Assembly (NCBI GenBank): GCA_963835955.1
Contig: CAWIHZ010000005.1
Coordinates: forward strand, 62,001 to 126,000
Source: Roseiarcus sp963835955
Lineage (GTDB): Bacteria > Pseudomonadota > Alphaproteobacteria > Rhizobiales > Beijerinckiaceae
Reading direction: 5' to 3'
DNA: 64,000 bases
How positions within the stretch are numbered: position 1 is the stretch's first letter; each line of letters starts with the position of its first letter. The notes below the pieces were generated by a model. The model saw only the letters and a list, made by a program, of their open reading frames with translations, ran no database searches and had not been told where the DNA came from. A program made the position numbers and the translations under genes. Positions 1 through 8,639 of this stretch are shown here, piece after piece.

Positions 1-109
1 CGCCGACCAGGGCGAGGACGCTTGCCGCCTCGACCGAGAAGCTTACGCCGCGCAGCGCCTCGATCGCTCCGAACGTCTTGCGTACGTCCTTCAGCTCCAG
101 GAGGCTCAT
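1..109 (-). CDS. Sugar ABC transporter ATP-binding protein (N-terminal fragment, cut by window edge)
   Basis: Only the first 36 codons are inside the window. They read MSLLELKDVRKTFGAIEALR and then a GVSFSVE-type stretch ending in ALVG. This is the start of an ABC ATPase just before its Walker A loop. The ATG (109-107) overlaps the stop of the permease gene by four bases (ATGA), so the two genes are translationally coupled. With the RbsC-type permease and the periplasmic sugar-binding protein upstream it should be the energy-coupling subunit (RbsA/MglA-like) of the same importer. The rest of the gene lies outside the window, so single or double ATPase domain organisation cannot be judged. Confidence 0.85.
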   Translation of the reverse strand, partial: MSLLELKDVRKTFGAIEALRGVSFSVEAASVLALVG

Positions 110-1098
110 CGCCGTCGGCCCTCCGAGCTGTTGATGCGGTCGAGCCATACCGCCAGGATCAGAACCGCGCCGATCGCGATCTGCTGATAGAACGGCCTGA
201 CCGCCGTCAGGTTGAGTCCGTTCTGCAGCACCCCCATGATCAGCGCTCCGATCAGCGTGCCCACGACGCTGCCGCGCCCGCCGAACAGATTGGTTCCGCC
301 GATGATGGTGGCGGTGATCGCGGTCAGCTCGTAATTGATGCCCGCGGTCGGCTCGCCCGAGTTGATCCGCGCGGCGAACATGAGCCCGGCAAGTCCGGAA
401 AGCGCGCCCGAGAGCGTATAAAGCAGGACCTTCTGGCGCTCGACCCGCACCCCCATCGCCCGCGCGGCGACCTCGTTGTCGCCGATGACCTGCGCATAGA
501 TTCCAAAGCGCGTGTGCATCAGCGCAACGTGGGCGATGAGCGCGGTCGCGAGCAGGATGACGACCGGGACCGGAACCCCGAACGGACGGCCCTGACCGAG
601 GTAGACGATCGCCGCCGGCAGGCCATAGATCGACACGCCGTTGCTCAACACCAGCGCGAGGCCGCGGGCGACGCCGAGCATGCCGAGCGTGACGATGAAG
701 GGCGGGATCGCGCCCTTGGTGATGAGGAAGCCGTTGACCGAGCCGGTGAGCGCGCCAGTTGCGATGCAGCCGGCGATGCCGACCCACCAGGGGAGGCCGA
801 GGTCGGACGTCAGCATGGCGCCGACGACGCCCGACAGCGCCAGAATCGAGCCGACCGACAGATCGATGCCGGCGGAGCAGATGACGAATGTCATGCCGAT
901 TGCCAGCACCCCGAACACCGAGGTCGACAGCAGAATATTGAGGAAGTTGGAAACGGAGAAGAAAACGTTGGAAAGCGCCGCCATCACGGCGGTCAGCGCC
1001 GCCAGGACCAGCAGCGATTCGAGGCGAAAGGCGGCGTTGCCGACAAAGCGCTCCCGCCAGGACGGCGCCGGAGGGACCGGGCTCGCGCGCGTGGACAT
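106..1098 (-). CDS. Sugar ABC transporter permease (RbsC/BPD_transp_2 family)
   Basis: The product is a very hydrophobic protein of about 330 residues with the layout of ribose/xylose-type permeases. The first membrane segment (LVLAALTAVMAAL) is followed by a GMTFVICSAGIDLSVGS motif typical of the RbsC family, and near the end lies GGRGSVVGTLIGALIMGVLQ. It would form the membrane channel of the importer. I chose the ATG at 1098 (MSTRASPV) rather than the TTG at 1113, because the family begins just before the first helix. It lies between the binding protein gene and the overlapping ATPase gene, all on the minus strand. The sugar cannot be read from the sequence. Confidence 0.9.
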   Translation of the reverse strand: MSTRASPVPPAPSWRERFVGNAAFRLESLLVLAALTAVMAALSNVFFSVSNFLNILLSTSVFGVLAIGMTFVICSAGIDLSVGSILALSGVVGAMLTSDLGLPWWVGIAGCIATGALTGSVNGFLITKGAIPPFIVTLGMLGVARGLALVLSNGVSIYGLPAAIVYLGQGRPFGVPVPVVILLATALIAHVALMHTRFGIYAQVIGDNEVAARAMGVRVERQKVLLYTLSGALSGLAGLMFAARINSGEPTAGINYELTAITATIIGGTNLFGGRGSVVGTLIGALIMGVLQNGLNLTAVRPFYQQIAIGAVLILAVWLDRINSSEGRRR

Positions 1099-1179
1099 CG
1101 GGTTACCCGTCAATCGTCAAAGGGCGCGCCGCCCGCCGGAGCTCGCAAGCCCGGGGCAGGCGGCGCCAAGCCTGGCCGC

Positions 1180-2157
1180 TCACTTCACGTATTGCAACAT
1201 CGGCTCTTTCTTGGCTTCGAGAACGGCCTTGGTCAGGACGAGGGTCGGCACGTAGATGAATTCCGGAACCTTCTCGCCCGCGAGCACCTTCTTGGCGTCT
1301 TCGACCGCCTGCATGCCGACGAGGTACGGCAATTGCGCGACCGAGGCGTTGAGGCGGCCGGCGAGGATCGACTTGACCGCGTTGGAGTTGCCGTCGACGC
1401 CGATGACGATCAATTTGTCCTTGCCCGCCGCGCGCGCCGCCTCGACCGCGCCCAGCGCCATGTCGTCGTTGGCGCAGAAGATCGCCGTCAGGTCGGGATC
1501 GCGCTGAAGCGTGTCGTTGGTGATGTTGGCGGCCTTCAGGCTGTCCCAGTCGCCGGGCAGCGAAGCGACGATCGTGAGGCCGGGCGCCGCCTTCTTGAGT
1601 TCCGCCGCGAAGCCGCGCGCCCGCTTCTCGCCGGTGATGTTGCCCGACAGGCCCTCGATCACCAGGACCTTGCCCTTGGCGTCCTTGCCCAGCACGCTGA
1701 CAAGATAATCGGCGCCCTTCGCCCCCGCCGCTTCGTTGTCCGAGCCGATGTGGAAGGCGACGTCGACGCCCGCCTTCTTGGTGATTGCCGGATCGAGATT
1801 GTTGTCGAGGTCGACGACCGGGATTTTCATCCCATTGGCCTGCTTCAGGCACGGCAGAAGGATCGTCGAATTGATCGCCGCGGTGATCATGACCGCCGGC
1901 TTTTTCTCCAGCATCGTGTTGCAGGCGTTGAGCTGCGGCTCGGCCGCCTGATCGGACTCGACCGCCTGGAGGAAGATGTCGACTCCGGCCTTCTTGGCCC
2001 CCGTGTCCACGCCCTTCTCCATCGCGCCCCAGAACGGGTTCGACAGCGTCTTCATCAACACGCCGTAGACCGGCTCGTCCGCGGCAAGCGCGCCCGACGC
2101 GGCGCAGCCGTAGGCTACAGCGGCGAAAGAGGCGGCGGCGATCCAACGTTTCATCAT
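1180..2157 (-). CDS. Periplasmic sugar-binding protein of an ABC importer (Peripla_BP_4)
   Basis: This 325-residue protein has a clear Sec signal peptide (MMKRW, hydrophobic core, cleavage near ALAADEP). It is followed by the YGVLMKTLSNPFWGAM opening of ribose-type binding proteins. Further family features are ANDDMALGAVEAARAAGK and VIGVDGN around residues 230-255. It should capture the sugar in the periplasm and deliver it to the neighbouring permease. A ribosome site AAGGGAG lies six bases before the first of two adjacent ATGs, which fixes the start. It follows the LacI-family regulator by 24 bases and precedes the permease, so the four genes look like one operon. The ligand is not identifiable by eye. 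Confidence 0.9.
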   Translation of the reverse strand: MMKRWIAAASFAAVAYGCAASGALAADEPVYGVLMKTLSNPFWGAMEKGVDTGAKKAGVDIFLQAVESDQAAEPQLNACNTMLEKKPAVMITAAINSTILLPCLKQANGMKIPVVDLDNNLDPAITKKAGVDVAFHIGSDNEAAGAKGADYLVSVLGKDAKGKVLVIEGLSGNITGEKRARGFAAELKKAAPGLTIVASLPGDWDSLKAANITNDTLQRDPDLTAIFCANDDMALGAVEAARAAGKDKLIVIGVDGNSNAVKSILAGRLNASVAQLPYLVGMQAVEDAKKVLAGEKVPEFIYVPTLVLTKAVLEAKKEPMLQYVK

Positions 2158-2181
2158 GACAGGCTCCCTTCACGTTTTTGT

Positions 2182-3237
2182 TTAGCCATGGGCCTCCGCG
2201 ACGGATTTCAGCCGAAGACGGACGGGTCCGGTGGATTCCCGCACCTTGAGGGTGCAGGGAAGTTCGAGGCGCTCGACCTCGCTTGGCCCTTCGCCCGACA
2301 GACGCCGCATCAGCAGCCGCCAGGAGAGCGCGGCGAATTCTTCCTTGGGTTGCGCGACCGTGGTCAGATAGGGCCTGAGCGCGCACATCCAGTCGAAATC
2401 GTCGAAGCCGACGATCGAGACGTCGCCTGGAATATCGAGGCCGAGACCGCGCGAAGCCTTGATCGCGGCGAGCGCGCAAATATTGGTCAATGCGAAAATC
2501 GCTGTGGGGCGGTCGGCGCGGTGAAGCTCGAGTTCGATCGCGCCGCGCAGGCTCTCGAGATCATGTCCGCCGTGGACGACGCGCTCGCGTCCGGCGAGGC
2601 CCGCTTCGCCAAGGGCGCGACGTGCGCCCGCGATCCGCAAGGCGATGTTGTCGAGATGTTTGGAATGGGCGAGAATGGCGATGTCGCGGTGTCCGAGGCC
2701 GATCAAGTGACGCGCGGCCGCATAACCGCCGGCTTCGCAATCGGCGCGCACCGTGTCGAATCCAGGCGCGTCGGCGCCGCGGTCGACGAGCACGGTCGGC
2801 GGCAGACGCGAACCCTGTCCGGCGCGCTTGAGCGAGGCCATGGAATCGTCGCTCGCTGGAACGACAATGAGGCCGTCGATCCGGCGCGCGACCAGCGCCT
2901 CGATGCGCCGCCGCTCGATCCCCGTGTCCTCGTTCGAGGAGACGAGGAGAAGATCGTAGCCGTCGCGCTCGGCGAGCGCCTCGACGCCCTGCACCAGGCC
3001 GGCGAAAAAGACATTGGTGATGTCGGGGACGACCATGCCGACAAGCCGCGTCGATCGGCCGCGCAGCGCGCTCGCCGCTCGATCGAGACGATAGTCGAGC
3101 GCCGCGATCGCCTCGATGACCTTCAGGCGGCTCGCCTCCCCGACCGGGCGGGCGCCGTTGACGACATTGGAGGCGGTGGCGGCCGACACCCCGGCGCGCA
3201 GCGCGACATCGCGGATGGTGGGCGCTCTCCCCGTCAC
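2182..3237 (-). CDS. LacI-family transcriptional regulator
   Basis: The N-terminus carries the LacI helix-turn-helix and hinge (TIRDVALRAGVSAATASNVVNG, residues about 7-28, then LDYRLDRAASALRG). A periplasmic-binding-protein-like sensor domain follows (VGMVVPDITNVFFAGLVQG). The length of 351 residues is normal for the family. The start appears to be GTG at 3237, because the helix-turn-helix begins only six residues later. It is first in a minus-strand operon with the sugar importer and so probably regulates it in response to the sugar. A perfect 12-bp palindrome lies about 54 bp upstream, where an autoregulatory operator would be expected. Confidence 0.92.
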   Translation of the reverse strand: MTGRAPTIRDVALRAGVSAATASNVVNGARPVGEASRLKVIEAIAALDYRLDRAASALRGRSTRLVGMVVPDITNVFFAGLVQGVEALAERDGYDLLLVSSNEDTGIERRRIEALVARRIDGLIVVPASDDSMASLKRAGQGSRLPPTVLVDRGADAPGFDTVRADCEAGGYAAARHLIGLGHRDIAILAHSKHLDNIALRIAGARRALGEAGLAGRERVVHGGHDLESLRGAIELELHRADRPTAIFALTNICALAAIKASRGLGLDIPGDVSIVGFDDFDWMCALRPYLTTVAQPKEEFAALSWRLLMRRLSGEGPSEVERLELPCTLKVRESTGPVRLRLKSVAEAHG

Positions 3238-3290
3238 TGGACTTTTTATCTCCTCGTCGCACGGGAAATCCTCCCCGCCGGCGGATGGTC

Positions 3291-3302
3291 TATAACGTTA
3301 TA
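3291..3302. promoter_or_regulatory. Candidate LacI-family operator (TATAACGTTATA)
   Basis: This is a perfect 12-bp palindrome with a central CG, the usual symmetry of LacI/GalR operators. It lies in the leader of the LacI-family gene that heads the sugar importer operon, 54 bp before its GTG. It stands out as an AT-rich island in GC-rich DNA. Binding is inferred from position and symmetry only. Confidence 0.55.
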
Positions 3303-3347
3303 AGCCTAAATCCCGCCGCTCGCGCCTGTCAAGCGACAGGCGAGCGC

Positions 3348-4376
3348 TCAGCTGCGTTCGATCGGCTTTGAGCGCGAGCGCGCGACCGTTTCGCGCTGGG
3401 CCCGCCGGCAGGAGAGCGGCGGCAGGCCGCGCAGGATGAGGCCAGCGTCGGCGACAGTCTGGCGGCCGATCTCGTAAAGCGATTCCGTCATCGCGCCGGC
3501 GCGGTGCGGCGACAGCAGCAGGCCCTCGATCTTGCGCGACGGATCGTCGGGCGGCGCCGGTTCGACGGGAAAAACGTCGGTCGCGGCGCGGAAGCGCCCG
3601 CTCTCGACCTGGCGCAGGAATTCGGGAAAATCGACCACGCCGGCGCGGCTCATCAGCAACACCGCCGACCCCGGCGCGATCATCTCGAATTCGCGCTTGC
3701 TTAAGAAACCCTGGTTCTCGCTGGTCACGGCGGCGAATACGACAATGACCTGGCTCGTCCTGAGAACCTCCTCGAGCGACGCCGGCGCGACTGCGAAACC
3801 GGCCATGAAATGATCGGAGATCCAGGGGTCGTAGGCCTTGATTAAGCAACCGAAGGGGGCAAGCAGCGGGACGAAGGCGCGCGCGAGATCGCCGAACCCG
3901 ATCAGCCCGACCCGCGCGCCATAGAGCGAGAAGCAGCCCTCGGCGCCCTCGAGCAGCCATCGCTCTCGTCCGGCGCGCATCGCGCGGTCCGCCGTCGTCA
4001 TGCCGCGGCAGATGTCGATCGCCATGCCGAGCGCCATCTCGGCGACTGGCCGCGCGAAGGCCGAACCCGGCGCCAGCACATGAATGCCGCGCTCGAAGCA
4101 GGTTTCATAATCGATGTTTTGCAGAAAATTGGTCTCGACATTGATGATGGCGCGCAGTTTCGGCGCGCGGTCGAGCCGGGCTTTCGGCATGTCGCTCTGG
4201 CCGATCAGCAGCTCCATTTCGGGGAGACAGGACTCAATGCGCTCGGCCGGCATCCGGCCGGCGCGATCGTGGATCGCCAGTTCGCCGAGGCTCTCCAGAC
4301 GCGCCCGCGCCGCCGGTTCGAAGATCTCGTCCAGTCCCCGCGGCTGCGGATCGATCACAATCAGCGGTCTGGGCAT
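3348..4376 (-). CDS. D-isomer-specific 2-hydroxyacid dehydrogenase, NAD-binding
   Basis: The protein has the two-part fold signature of the family. A Rossmann motif reads VGLIGFGDLARAF near residues 145-157. The catalytic region holds an SRAGVVDFPEFL segment (Arg), PVEPAPPDDP (Glu) and SPHRAGAMTES (His). It should oxidise or reduce a 2-hydroxyacid/2-keto acid with NAD(P)H in the cytoplasm. The start MPRPLIVID at 4376 is supported by a GGAGGAG five bases upstream; an upstream in-frame start at 4397 lacks one. It precedes the LacI-family gene on the same strand with a gap of about 110 bp that contains the candidate operator. The substrate may be related to the neighbouring sugar system, but that is inference. 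Confidence 0.85.
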   Translation of the reverse strand: MPRPLIVIDPQPRGLDEIFEPAARARLESLGELAIHDRAGRMPAERIESCLPEMELLIGQSDMPKARLDRAPKLRAIINVETNFLQNIDYETCFERGIHVLAPGSAFARPVAEMALGMAIDICRGMTTADRAMRAGRERWLLEGAEGCFSLYGARVGLIGFGDLARAFVPLLAPFGCLIKAYDPWISDHFMAGFAVAPASLEEVLRTSQVIVVFAAVTSENQGFLSKREFEMIAPGSAVLLMSRAGVVDFPEFLRQVESGRFRAATDVFPVEPAPPDDPSRKIEGLLLSPHRAGAMTESLYEIGRQTVADAGLILRGLPPLSCRRAQRETVARSRSKPIERS

Positions 4377-4501
4377 GCGCCTCCTCCCTGGTCTCATTTT
4401 GCGCGCCAGACCTAGATCGATATAGAGCGCGAGGCAAGCAATCGGCGACGTGGCGCGCCCAAGGCGGCGACAAGCGCGGCGTTCTCGCCCATATGAGCGC
4501 C

Positions 4502-4550
4502 ATGTCGCAACCTTACAGCGCCCGCTTCTCGGTCGCCCCTATGATGGACT
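4502..4550 (+). pseudogene. dusA: Stranded 5' end of the original dusA (left of the island)
   Basis: Sixteen codons read MSQPYSARFSVAPMMD, which matches the start of the intact DusA at 19328 (FRFSVAPMMDW). After the shared ATGATGGACT the reading frame runs into unrelated AT-rich sequence. The codons are GC-rich, like the host genome. This is what remains of the chromosomal dusA start after a 14.8-kb insertion displaced the rest of the gene. An alternative ATG lies nine bases upstream at 4493. Confidence 0.82.
4541..4550 (+). other. Left attachment core (attL) of the dusA island
   Basis: ATGATGGACT encodes the MMD of the conserved DusA motif APMMDW and is repeated at 19367-19376. To its left the sequence is dusA; to its right it becomes AT-rich (TGATGGAAAAACAAAATATT), as expected of an island end. 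Confidence 0.75.
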
Positions 4551-4590
4551 TGATGGAAAAACAAAATATTTCAATATGCTATAGGATTTC

Positions 4591-4609
4591 GTGTGCGCAG
4601 AGCGCACAC
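4591..4609. repeat. Perfect inverted repeat GTGTGCGC-AGA-GCGCACAC
   Basis: This is an 8-bp stem with a 3-base spacer, 41 bp inside the left island end. There is no T-run after it on either strand, so it is not a convincing terminator. It could be an integrase or regulator binding site at the island end; nothing else supports a function. Confidence 0.5.
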
Positions 4610-4918
4610 ACAGGTGTTGCGCTGCTCCAGCGCCCGGCTGACCCGGCACGGCTTCGTCGGCAAGACCAAAGCGTTGCAGCGTCTGTTAGCGGCGGAGGCG
4701 CAGCATCCGGTCGAAATCGGCGCGGACCTGGCTCGCCTCGGGACGGAGGTCGAGCACCCTGTCGGGCGCCTCCTCGATCATGGCTCAGTCGGTCCGGGTA
4801 AAGCGGTCGGCGGTGATCTCCGCGCGAGCCCAGTTCAAGGGCGCTCTCCGGCCCCAGCTCCAGGGTCGCCCGTTCCTGGGCGCGCAGCCGCACGCCATCG
4901 GTGATGTAGTCCTCGGCG

Positions 4919-5170
4919 ATGATCAGCAAGGACGCGGCGACCGTGAAAGAATTCGCGAATTTCCTCGAGGCGCGTGGCGGCCGGCGCGAAGCGGTGACCG
5001 ACGCCAGCATCGACATGGGGCTGCATTCGAGGCGGGGATCAAAGAGAACTTCCCGAACGCCGAGATTACGTTCGACAAATTTCACGTCATCAAACTCGCC
5101 AACGAGGCCGTCGACCAGGGTGCGGCGCGAGGAGGCGCGGAACAACTTCCAGATCAAGGGCCGGCGCTGC
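4919..5170 (+). pseudogene. ISL3-family transposase remnant (frameshifted)
   Basis: Two frames together spell a piece of an ISL3-type DDE transposase: EFANFLEARGG..VTDASIDM in one frame, then GIKENFPNAEITFDKFHVIK and LANEAVDQ in another, then VRREEARNNFQIKG back in the first. The frame changes and the missing N- and C-terminal parts show it is dead. It lies between the left island end and the TPR gene. The preceding 300 bp (about 4610-4918) contain no gene I can recognise, only short open stretches on both strands that may be further debris. Confidence 0.65.
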
Positions 5171-5328
5171 GCGACCGCGACCAGCTCCGCGCCCGGCCTC
5201 GGCTACTGCCTCAGCTACTGCCTCAGCTTTGACACCAACTGTCAGATTAAGTCTTCATTCAACTGCAGATCCGGTTGACTTTCTGCTTTTGGCCCGCGGA
5301 TGCTGCCGCCGAGGCGGTCGAGAAGACA

Positions 5329-6351
5329 ATGGAAAATCCTGAGGGCAATCTGCGCGACAGTCTGGCCGCGGCTCTAAAGGAGTTGGGCGAGGGCCGCATC
5401 GACAATGCGGAGAGAATGAGCATCGACCTTCTCCGGTCGAGACCCGATGACTTTGCGGCCCATCAGTTGGCGGCGACCGTGGCGATGCGGCGCGAACGCT
5501 ATTCCGAGGCCGAGCGATGGTGTCGTTCGGTTCTGGCGCTGCGTCCTGGCCATGCGCCGGCGATGTTGGTAGCCGGGCGAGCGGCGCGCGCTCTTGGACA
5601 TCTTGAGCGGGCGCGAGATTGGTTTGGTCGGGCGAACCAGGCGGCGCCCGACCGACCGGAGCCGGCCTTTCTCCTGTGTGTGACCCAACTCGAATGCGGC
5701 GATCCAGCGGCCCAGGAAAGCCTCGCGCGCGTCATGACGAAATTTCCGCACGATTCCCGGGGTTGGAGTCAAATCGGCGCTGCGCTCCGTACAGCCAATC
5801 AGCTGGAAGCCGCCGCGTTGGCGTTCGCGCGCGCCTTTGCCGCTTCGGGCGAGGCCGCGCACGTTATCGACCAAGCTTCGGCTCTCATGGCGCTCGGCCG
5901 CGTCAAGGAGGCCGTCGCCGCTCTGCGCGCGGCTCTGGTCATCGCTCCGGACAGGGTCGACGTGATATTGGCTCTGGCCAAGGGTCTTCGCCGGCTTGCA
6001 GAATATCCAGAGGCGCTCGCGCTGCTGGAGCGAGCGGCGGGTCTGCATCCCGAGGACAGCCAGATCCATTTTGCGATTGGCCTGGTCTGTGACGATCTGC
6101 GCGATGCTTCCGGCGCAATCGCCGCGTATCGCCGATGCATCGCGCTGCGGCCCGACCTGCCGGAGGCGCAGGTCAATCTCGGCGTGGCGCTTCAGCAGAC
6201 GGGGGATTTGCAGGCGGCGAAAGATTGTTATCGCGCGGCGATAAGCGCCAGGCCCGATACGTTCGGCCGGATCGCGCAGGCGCTTCCCTCAGCGCCCAGA
6301 GGGGAGCTTTGGCTGAACCTCGGCAAGCTGCGACGTTCACTTGGCGGGTGA
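5329..6351 (+). CDS. TPR-repeat protein
   Basis: The protein of about 340 residues consists almost entirely of tetratricopeptide repeats. Successive 34-residue units have the expected small and aromatic positions (for example LMALGRVKEAVAALRAALVI, then LRRLAEYPEALALLERAAGL, and LGVALQQTGDLQAAKDCYRA). I start it at MENPEG (5329) because the upstream in-frame extension to 5275 reads through transposase-like sequence. There is no signal peptide, so a cytoplasmic scaffold is likely. It is convergent with, and overlaps by 15 bp, the DUF6065-like gene. TPR proteins of this kind are often found near 2OG-Fe(II) oxygenase genes, and one lies at the other end of this operon. The partner is unknown. Confidence 0.85.
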   Translation: MENPEGNLRDSLAAALKELGEGRIDNAERMSIDLLRSRPDDFAAHQLAATVAMRRERYSEAERWCRSVLALRPGHAPAMLVAGRAARALGHLERARDWFGRANQAAPDRPEPAFLLCVTQLECGDPAAQESLARVMTKFPHDSRGWSQIGAALRTANQLEAAALAFARAFAASGEAAHVIDQASALMALGRVKEAVAALRAALVIAPDRVDVILALAKGLRRLAEYPEALALLERAAGLHPEDSQIHFAIGLVCDDLRDASGAIAAYRRCIALRPDLPEAQVNLGVALQQTGDLQAAKDCYRAAISARPDTFGRIAQALPSAPRGELWLNLGKLRRSLGG

Positions 6352-7053
6352 ACGTGCGCGCCGCACACGGTATTCCCTCCGGTAGACGCCGGGTTGGCCT
6401 AGCAATTTCCCGGCCGTCGCTTCGTAGCGTCGAACGTCCTGATCCGTGAACGATTGAAACGAAAGATCGGGGTGTTCGCGCTCGACCGCGAAACATTGCG
6501 CCACCGGAGTGCCGCGCGGCAGGACGCCCTCGAATTCGGGGTCGACCCATTGCGCCGGAAACAAGACCCCGACATCCGTGAACCGATCGGAATCGACGAG
6601 CCCTGACAACGTTCGAAACGGCAGGTCGGCGCGGTTGATCGGGTGCGTGGCGAAAAGCGAATAACCGGACTCGAGCTCAATCGTCCAAAAGCTGTTGAAT
6701 TTCACGATGGCGACGTCGGGACTGCAAAACGGCGTTCCAGTCGCCTGCGCCGGGACGTGAAAGCTGAGCGGCGAGCGCGGATGCGACTCGACCGAAAGGG
6801 CCGGATAATCCCAATCCCACGACAGCACGCCATCGTTCACATGAACATCGCACGGCAGCGGCATGACGAAACCGTGCGACATCGCGTCGATGAACGGCGG
6901 GCACTGCTTGACAGTGCGCACCTCCTGCCCATGCGTTTCTGAGAATGCAGTGCGGGGCATCGTATGCAGCCAATCCGGCAGGGCGTGTCGCGCGAGCGTC
7001 GGCCGGGCCAGGCAATCCACCATTGCCGGGTCACAGCGAAAGACGACTCTCAT
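6337..7053 (-). CDS. DUF6065-like protein, translationally coupled to glpK
   Basis: The 238-residue product has a conserved-looking core: CPPFIDAMSHGFVMPLPCDV, then SPLSFHVPAQATGTPF and VKFNSFWTIELESGYSLFATHPINR, and finally LPRGTPVAQCF. I recall this pattern from the uncharacterised DUF6065 family; no catalytic function is established. It has no signal peptide or membrane segment. The ATG at 7053 overlaps the glpK stop as ATGA, so it is the last gene of the glycerol operon. Longer in-frame extensions upstream run inside glpK and are shadows. Its coupling to glycerol kinase suggests co-expression, but a role in glycerol metabolism is inference. Confidence 0.65.
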   Translation of the reverse strand: MRVVFRCDPAMVDCLARPTLARHALPDWLHTMPRTAFSETHGQEVRTVKQCPPFIDAMSHGFVMPLPCDVHVNDGVLSWDWDYPALSVESHPRSPLSFHVPAQATGTPFCSPDVAIVKFNSFWTIELESGYSLFATHPINRADLPFRTLSGLVDSDRFTDVGVLFPAQWVDPEFEGVLPRGTPVAQCFAVEREHPDLSFQSFTDQDVRRYEATAGKLLGQPGVYRREYRVRRARSPAK

Positions 7054-8567
7054 TGTCCCCGAACCGTGGAAGGAGCGACAACGCGCGTCACCGCATCGCG
7101 CCATCCGCGATAGCGAGATTCGCGCTCCGCACTTGGCATCTCTGGGTTGAACCGGTGCTGCGCTCTCCAGGCGCTCGCGAATTCCTCCGGACCTGGAAAG
7201 AGGCCGGACTGCCAACCCGCCAGAAACGCCGCCCCCACGGCCGTGGTCTCGACGACGGCCGGCCGGTCGACCGGCGCGTCGAGCATGTCGGCGAGGAACT
7301 GCATGGTCCAATCGCTTGCGCTCATCCCGCCGTCGACGCGAATCACCGACTGCGCGCCGTCGACGTCCAACGTTCCGCTGTCCGAGCGCATCGCAGCTAA
7401 AAGATCGCGTGTCTGGTAGGCTACGCTTTCAAGCGCCGCGCGGGCGATCTCCTTGCGTGTCGAGCCGCGCGTAAGACCTAAAATGGCGGCGCGCGCTTCG
7501 CTGTCCCAATACGGGGCGCCCAGCCCGGTGAAGGCGGGCACGATATAGACCCGTTGGCTGGGGTCGGCGCGCGCCGCCAGGTCGCCGGTCTCGCTGGCAT
7601 GGGCCAGGATGCCCAATCCGTCGCGGAGCCACTGGACCGTTGCGCCGGCGGAGAAAATCGAGCCTTCGATCGCGTAGGTTCGCCTGCCCTTCCATTGATA
7701 GGCGACCGTCGTCAGCAGCTTATTGCTTGAGACGACGGCTTTGGCGCCGGTGTTCAACAGGGCAAAACAGCCTGTTCCGTAGGTCGACTTGACCATGCCC
7801 GGTCGAAAGCATGCTTGACCAATCAAGGCCGCCTGCTGATCTCCGGCGACGCCCCGGATCGGCAGCGCCATCCCAAAATGCTCCGTTTCGGCCATCTCGA
7901 AATCCGCCGCGCAATCCCGCACTTCCGGCATCATGGCGCGCGGGATCCGAAACAACCTGAGAAGCTCGTCGTCCCATTCGCCCGAATGAATGTTCAGAAG
8001 CAACGTGCGGGACGCGTTGGTGGCGTCGGTGACGTGCGACTTGCCGCCGGTCAATCGCCAGATAAGGAAGCTGTCGACCGTGCCAAACGCAAGCTCGCCT
8101 TGCTCCGCAAGCGCGCGCGCGTTTTCGACATTGTCGAGCAGCCACGCGATCTTTGTCGCCGAAAAATAGGGGTCGAGCAAAAGTCCCGACCGTTCCGCGA
8201 CCAGGCTTTCAAGGCCTTGCGCCCTGAGCTTCGCGCAATGCGGCGCGGTGCGGCGATCCTGCCAGACGATGGCGTTTTGGATCGGCTTGCCCGTCTTGCG
8301 ATTCCAGACCAGCGTCGTTTCCCGCTGATTGGCGATGCCGACGGCGGCCAGGCCCGAGGATTTGCTCTCCGACTTGAGCAGCGCCTCGCGCCCTGTTTCC
8401 AACACGCTTCGCCAGATGTCCTCGGGATCGTGCTCGACCCAACCCTCGCGTGGGAAAATCTGGCGAAATTCCTGCTGCGCCATCGCAAGGGGCATAGCGT
8501 CGGCGCCAAAGACGACGGCGCGCGTCGATGTTGTGCCCTGATCGATGACGAGAATGCGTCCCTTCAT
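7050..8567 (-). CDS. glpK: Glycerol kinase (FGGY family)
   Basis: This 505-residue protein shows the whole glycerol kinase pattern. It has the phosphate-binding start VIDQGTTSTRAVVF, the substrate loop IANQRETTLVWNRKTGKP and NAIVWQDRR, then GVAGDQQAALIGQ, GTGCFALLNTG and the C-terminal adenosine site VDGGMSASDWTMQFLADML. It phosphorylates glycerol to glycerol-3-phosphate with ATP in the cytoplasm, supplying GlpD. It follows the importer genes in the operon, separated from glpV by a strong hairpin, and overlaps the DUF6065-like gene. Length and motifs are intact, so it should be active. Confidence 0.96.
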   Translation of the reverse strand: MKGRILVIDQGTTSTRAVVFGADAMPLAMAQQEFRQIFPREGWVEHDPEDIWRSVLETGREALLKSESKSSGLAAVGIANQRETTLVWNRKTGKPIQNAIVWQDRRTAPHCAKLRAQGLESLVAERSGLLLDPYFSATKIAWLLDNVENARALAEQGELAFGTVDSFLIWRLTGGKSHVTDATNASRTLLLNIHSGEWDDELLRLFRIPRAMMPEVRDCAADFEMAETEHFGMALPIRGVAGDQQAALIGQACFRPGMVKSTYGTGCFALLNTGAKAVVSSNKLLTTVAYQWKGRRTYAIEGSIFSAGATVQWLRDGLGILAHASETGDLAARADPSQRVYIVPAFTGLGAPYWDSEARAAILGLTRGSTRKEIARAALESVAYQTRDLLAAMRSDSGTLDVDGAQSVIRVDGGMSASDWTMQFLADMLDAPVDRPAVVETTAVGAAFLAGWQSGLFPGPEEFASAWRAQHRFNPEMPSAERESRYRGWRDAVTRVVAPSTVRGQ

Positions 8568-8597
8568 ACAGCCCGATCCTCACAGGGTATGAAAATA

Positions 8598-8620
8598 GGG
8601 TCGGGCGCTGCGCCCGACCC
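8598..8620 (-). terminator. Hairpin between glpV and glpK (attenuator/terminator candidate)
   Basis: Bases 8598-8620 form a perfect inverted repeat, GGGTCGGGCGC and its complement around one central base. On the minus strand it is followed by TATTTTC. It lies between the glpV stop and the glpK start. This looks like an intrinsic terminator or RNA-stabilising hairpin that would lower glpK expression relative to the importer genes. Confidence 0.6.
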
Positions 8621-8639
8621 CGTTCGCGATCCAGAATGA

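Noticed and set aside
22..3303. Open frame of 1,093 codons on the plus strand
   Set aside because: It is antisense to a permease, a binding protein and a LacI-family gene, all with clear domains. Its Arg/Asp-rich composition is typical of antisense frames in GC-rich DNA.
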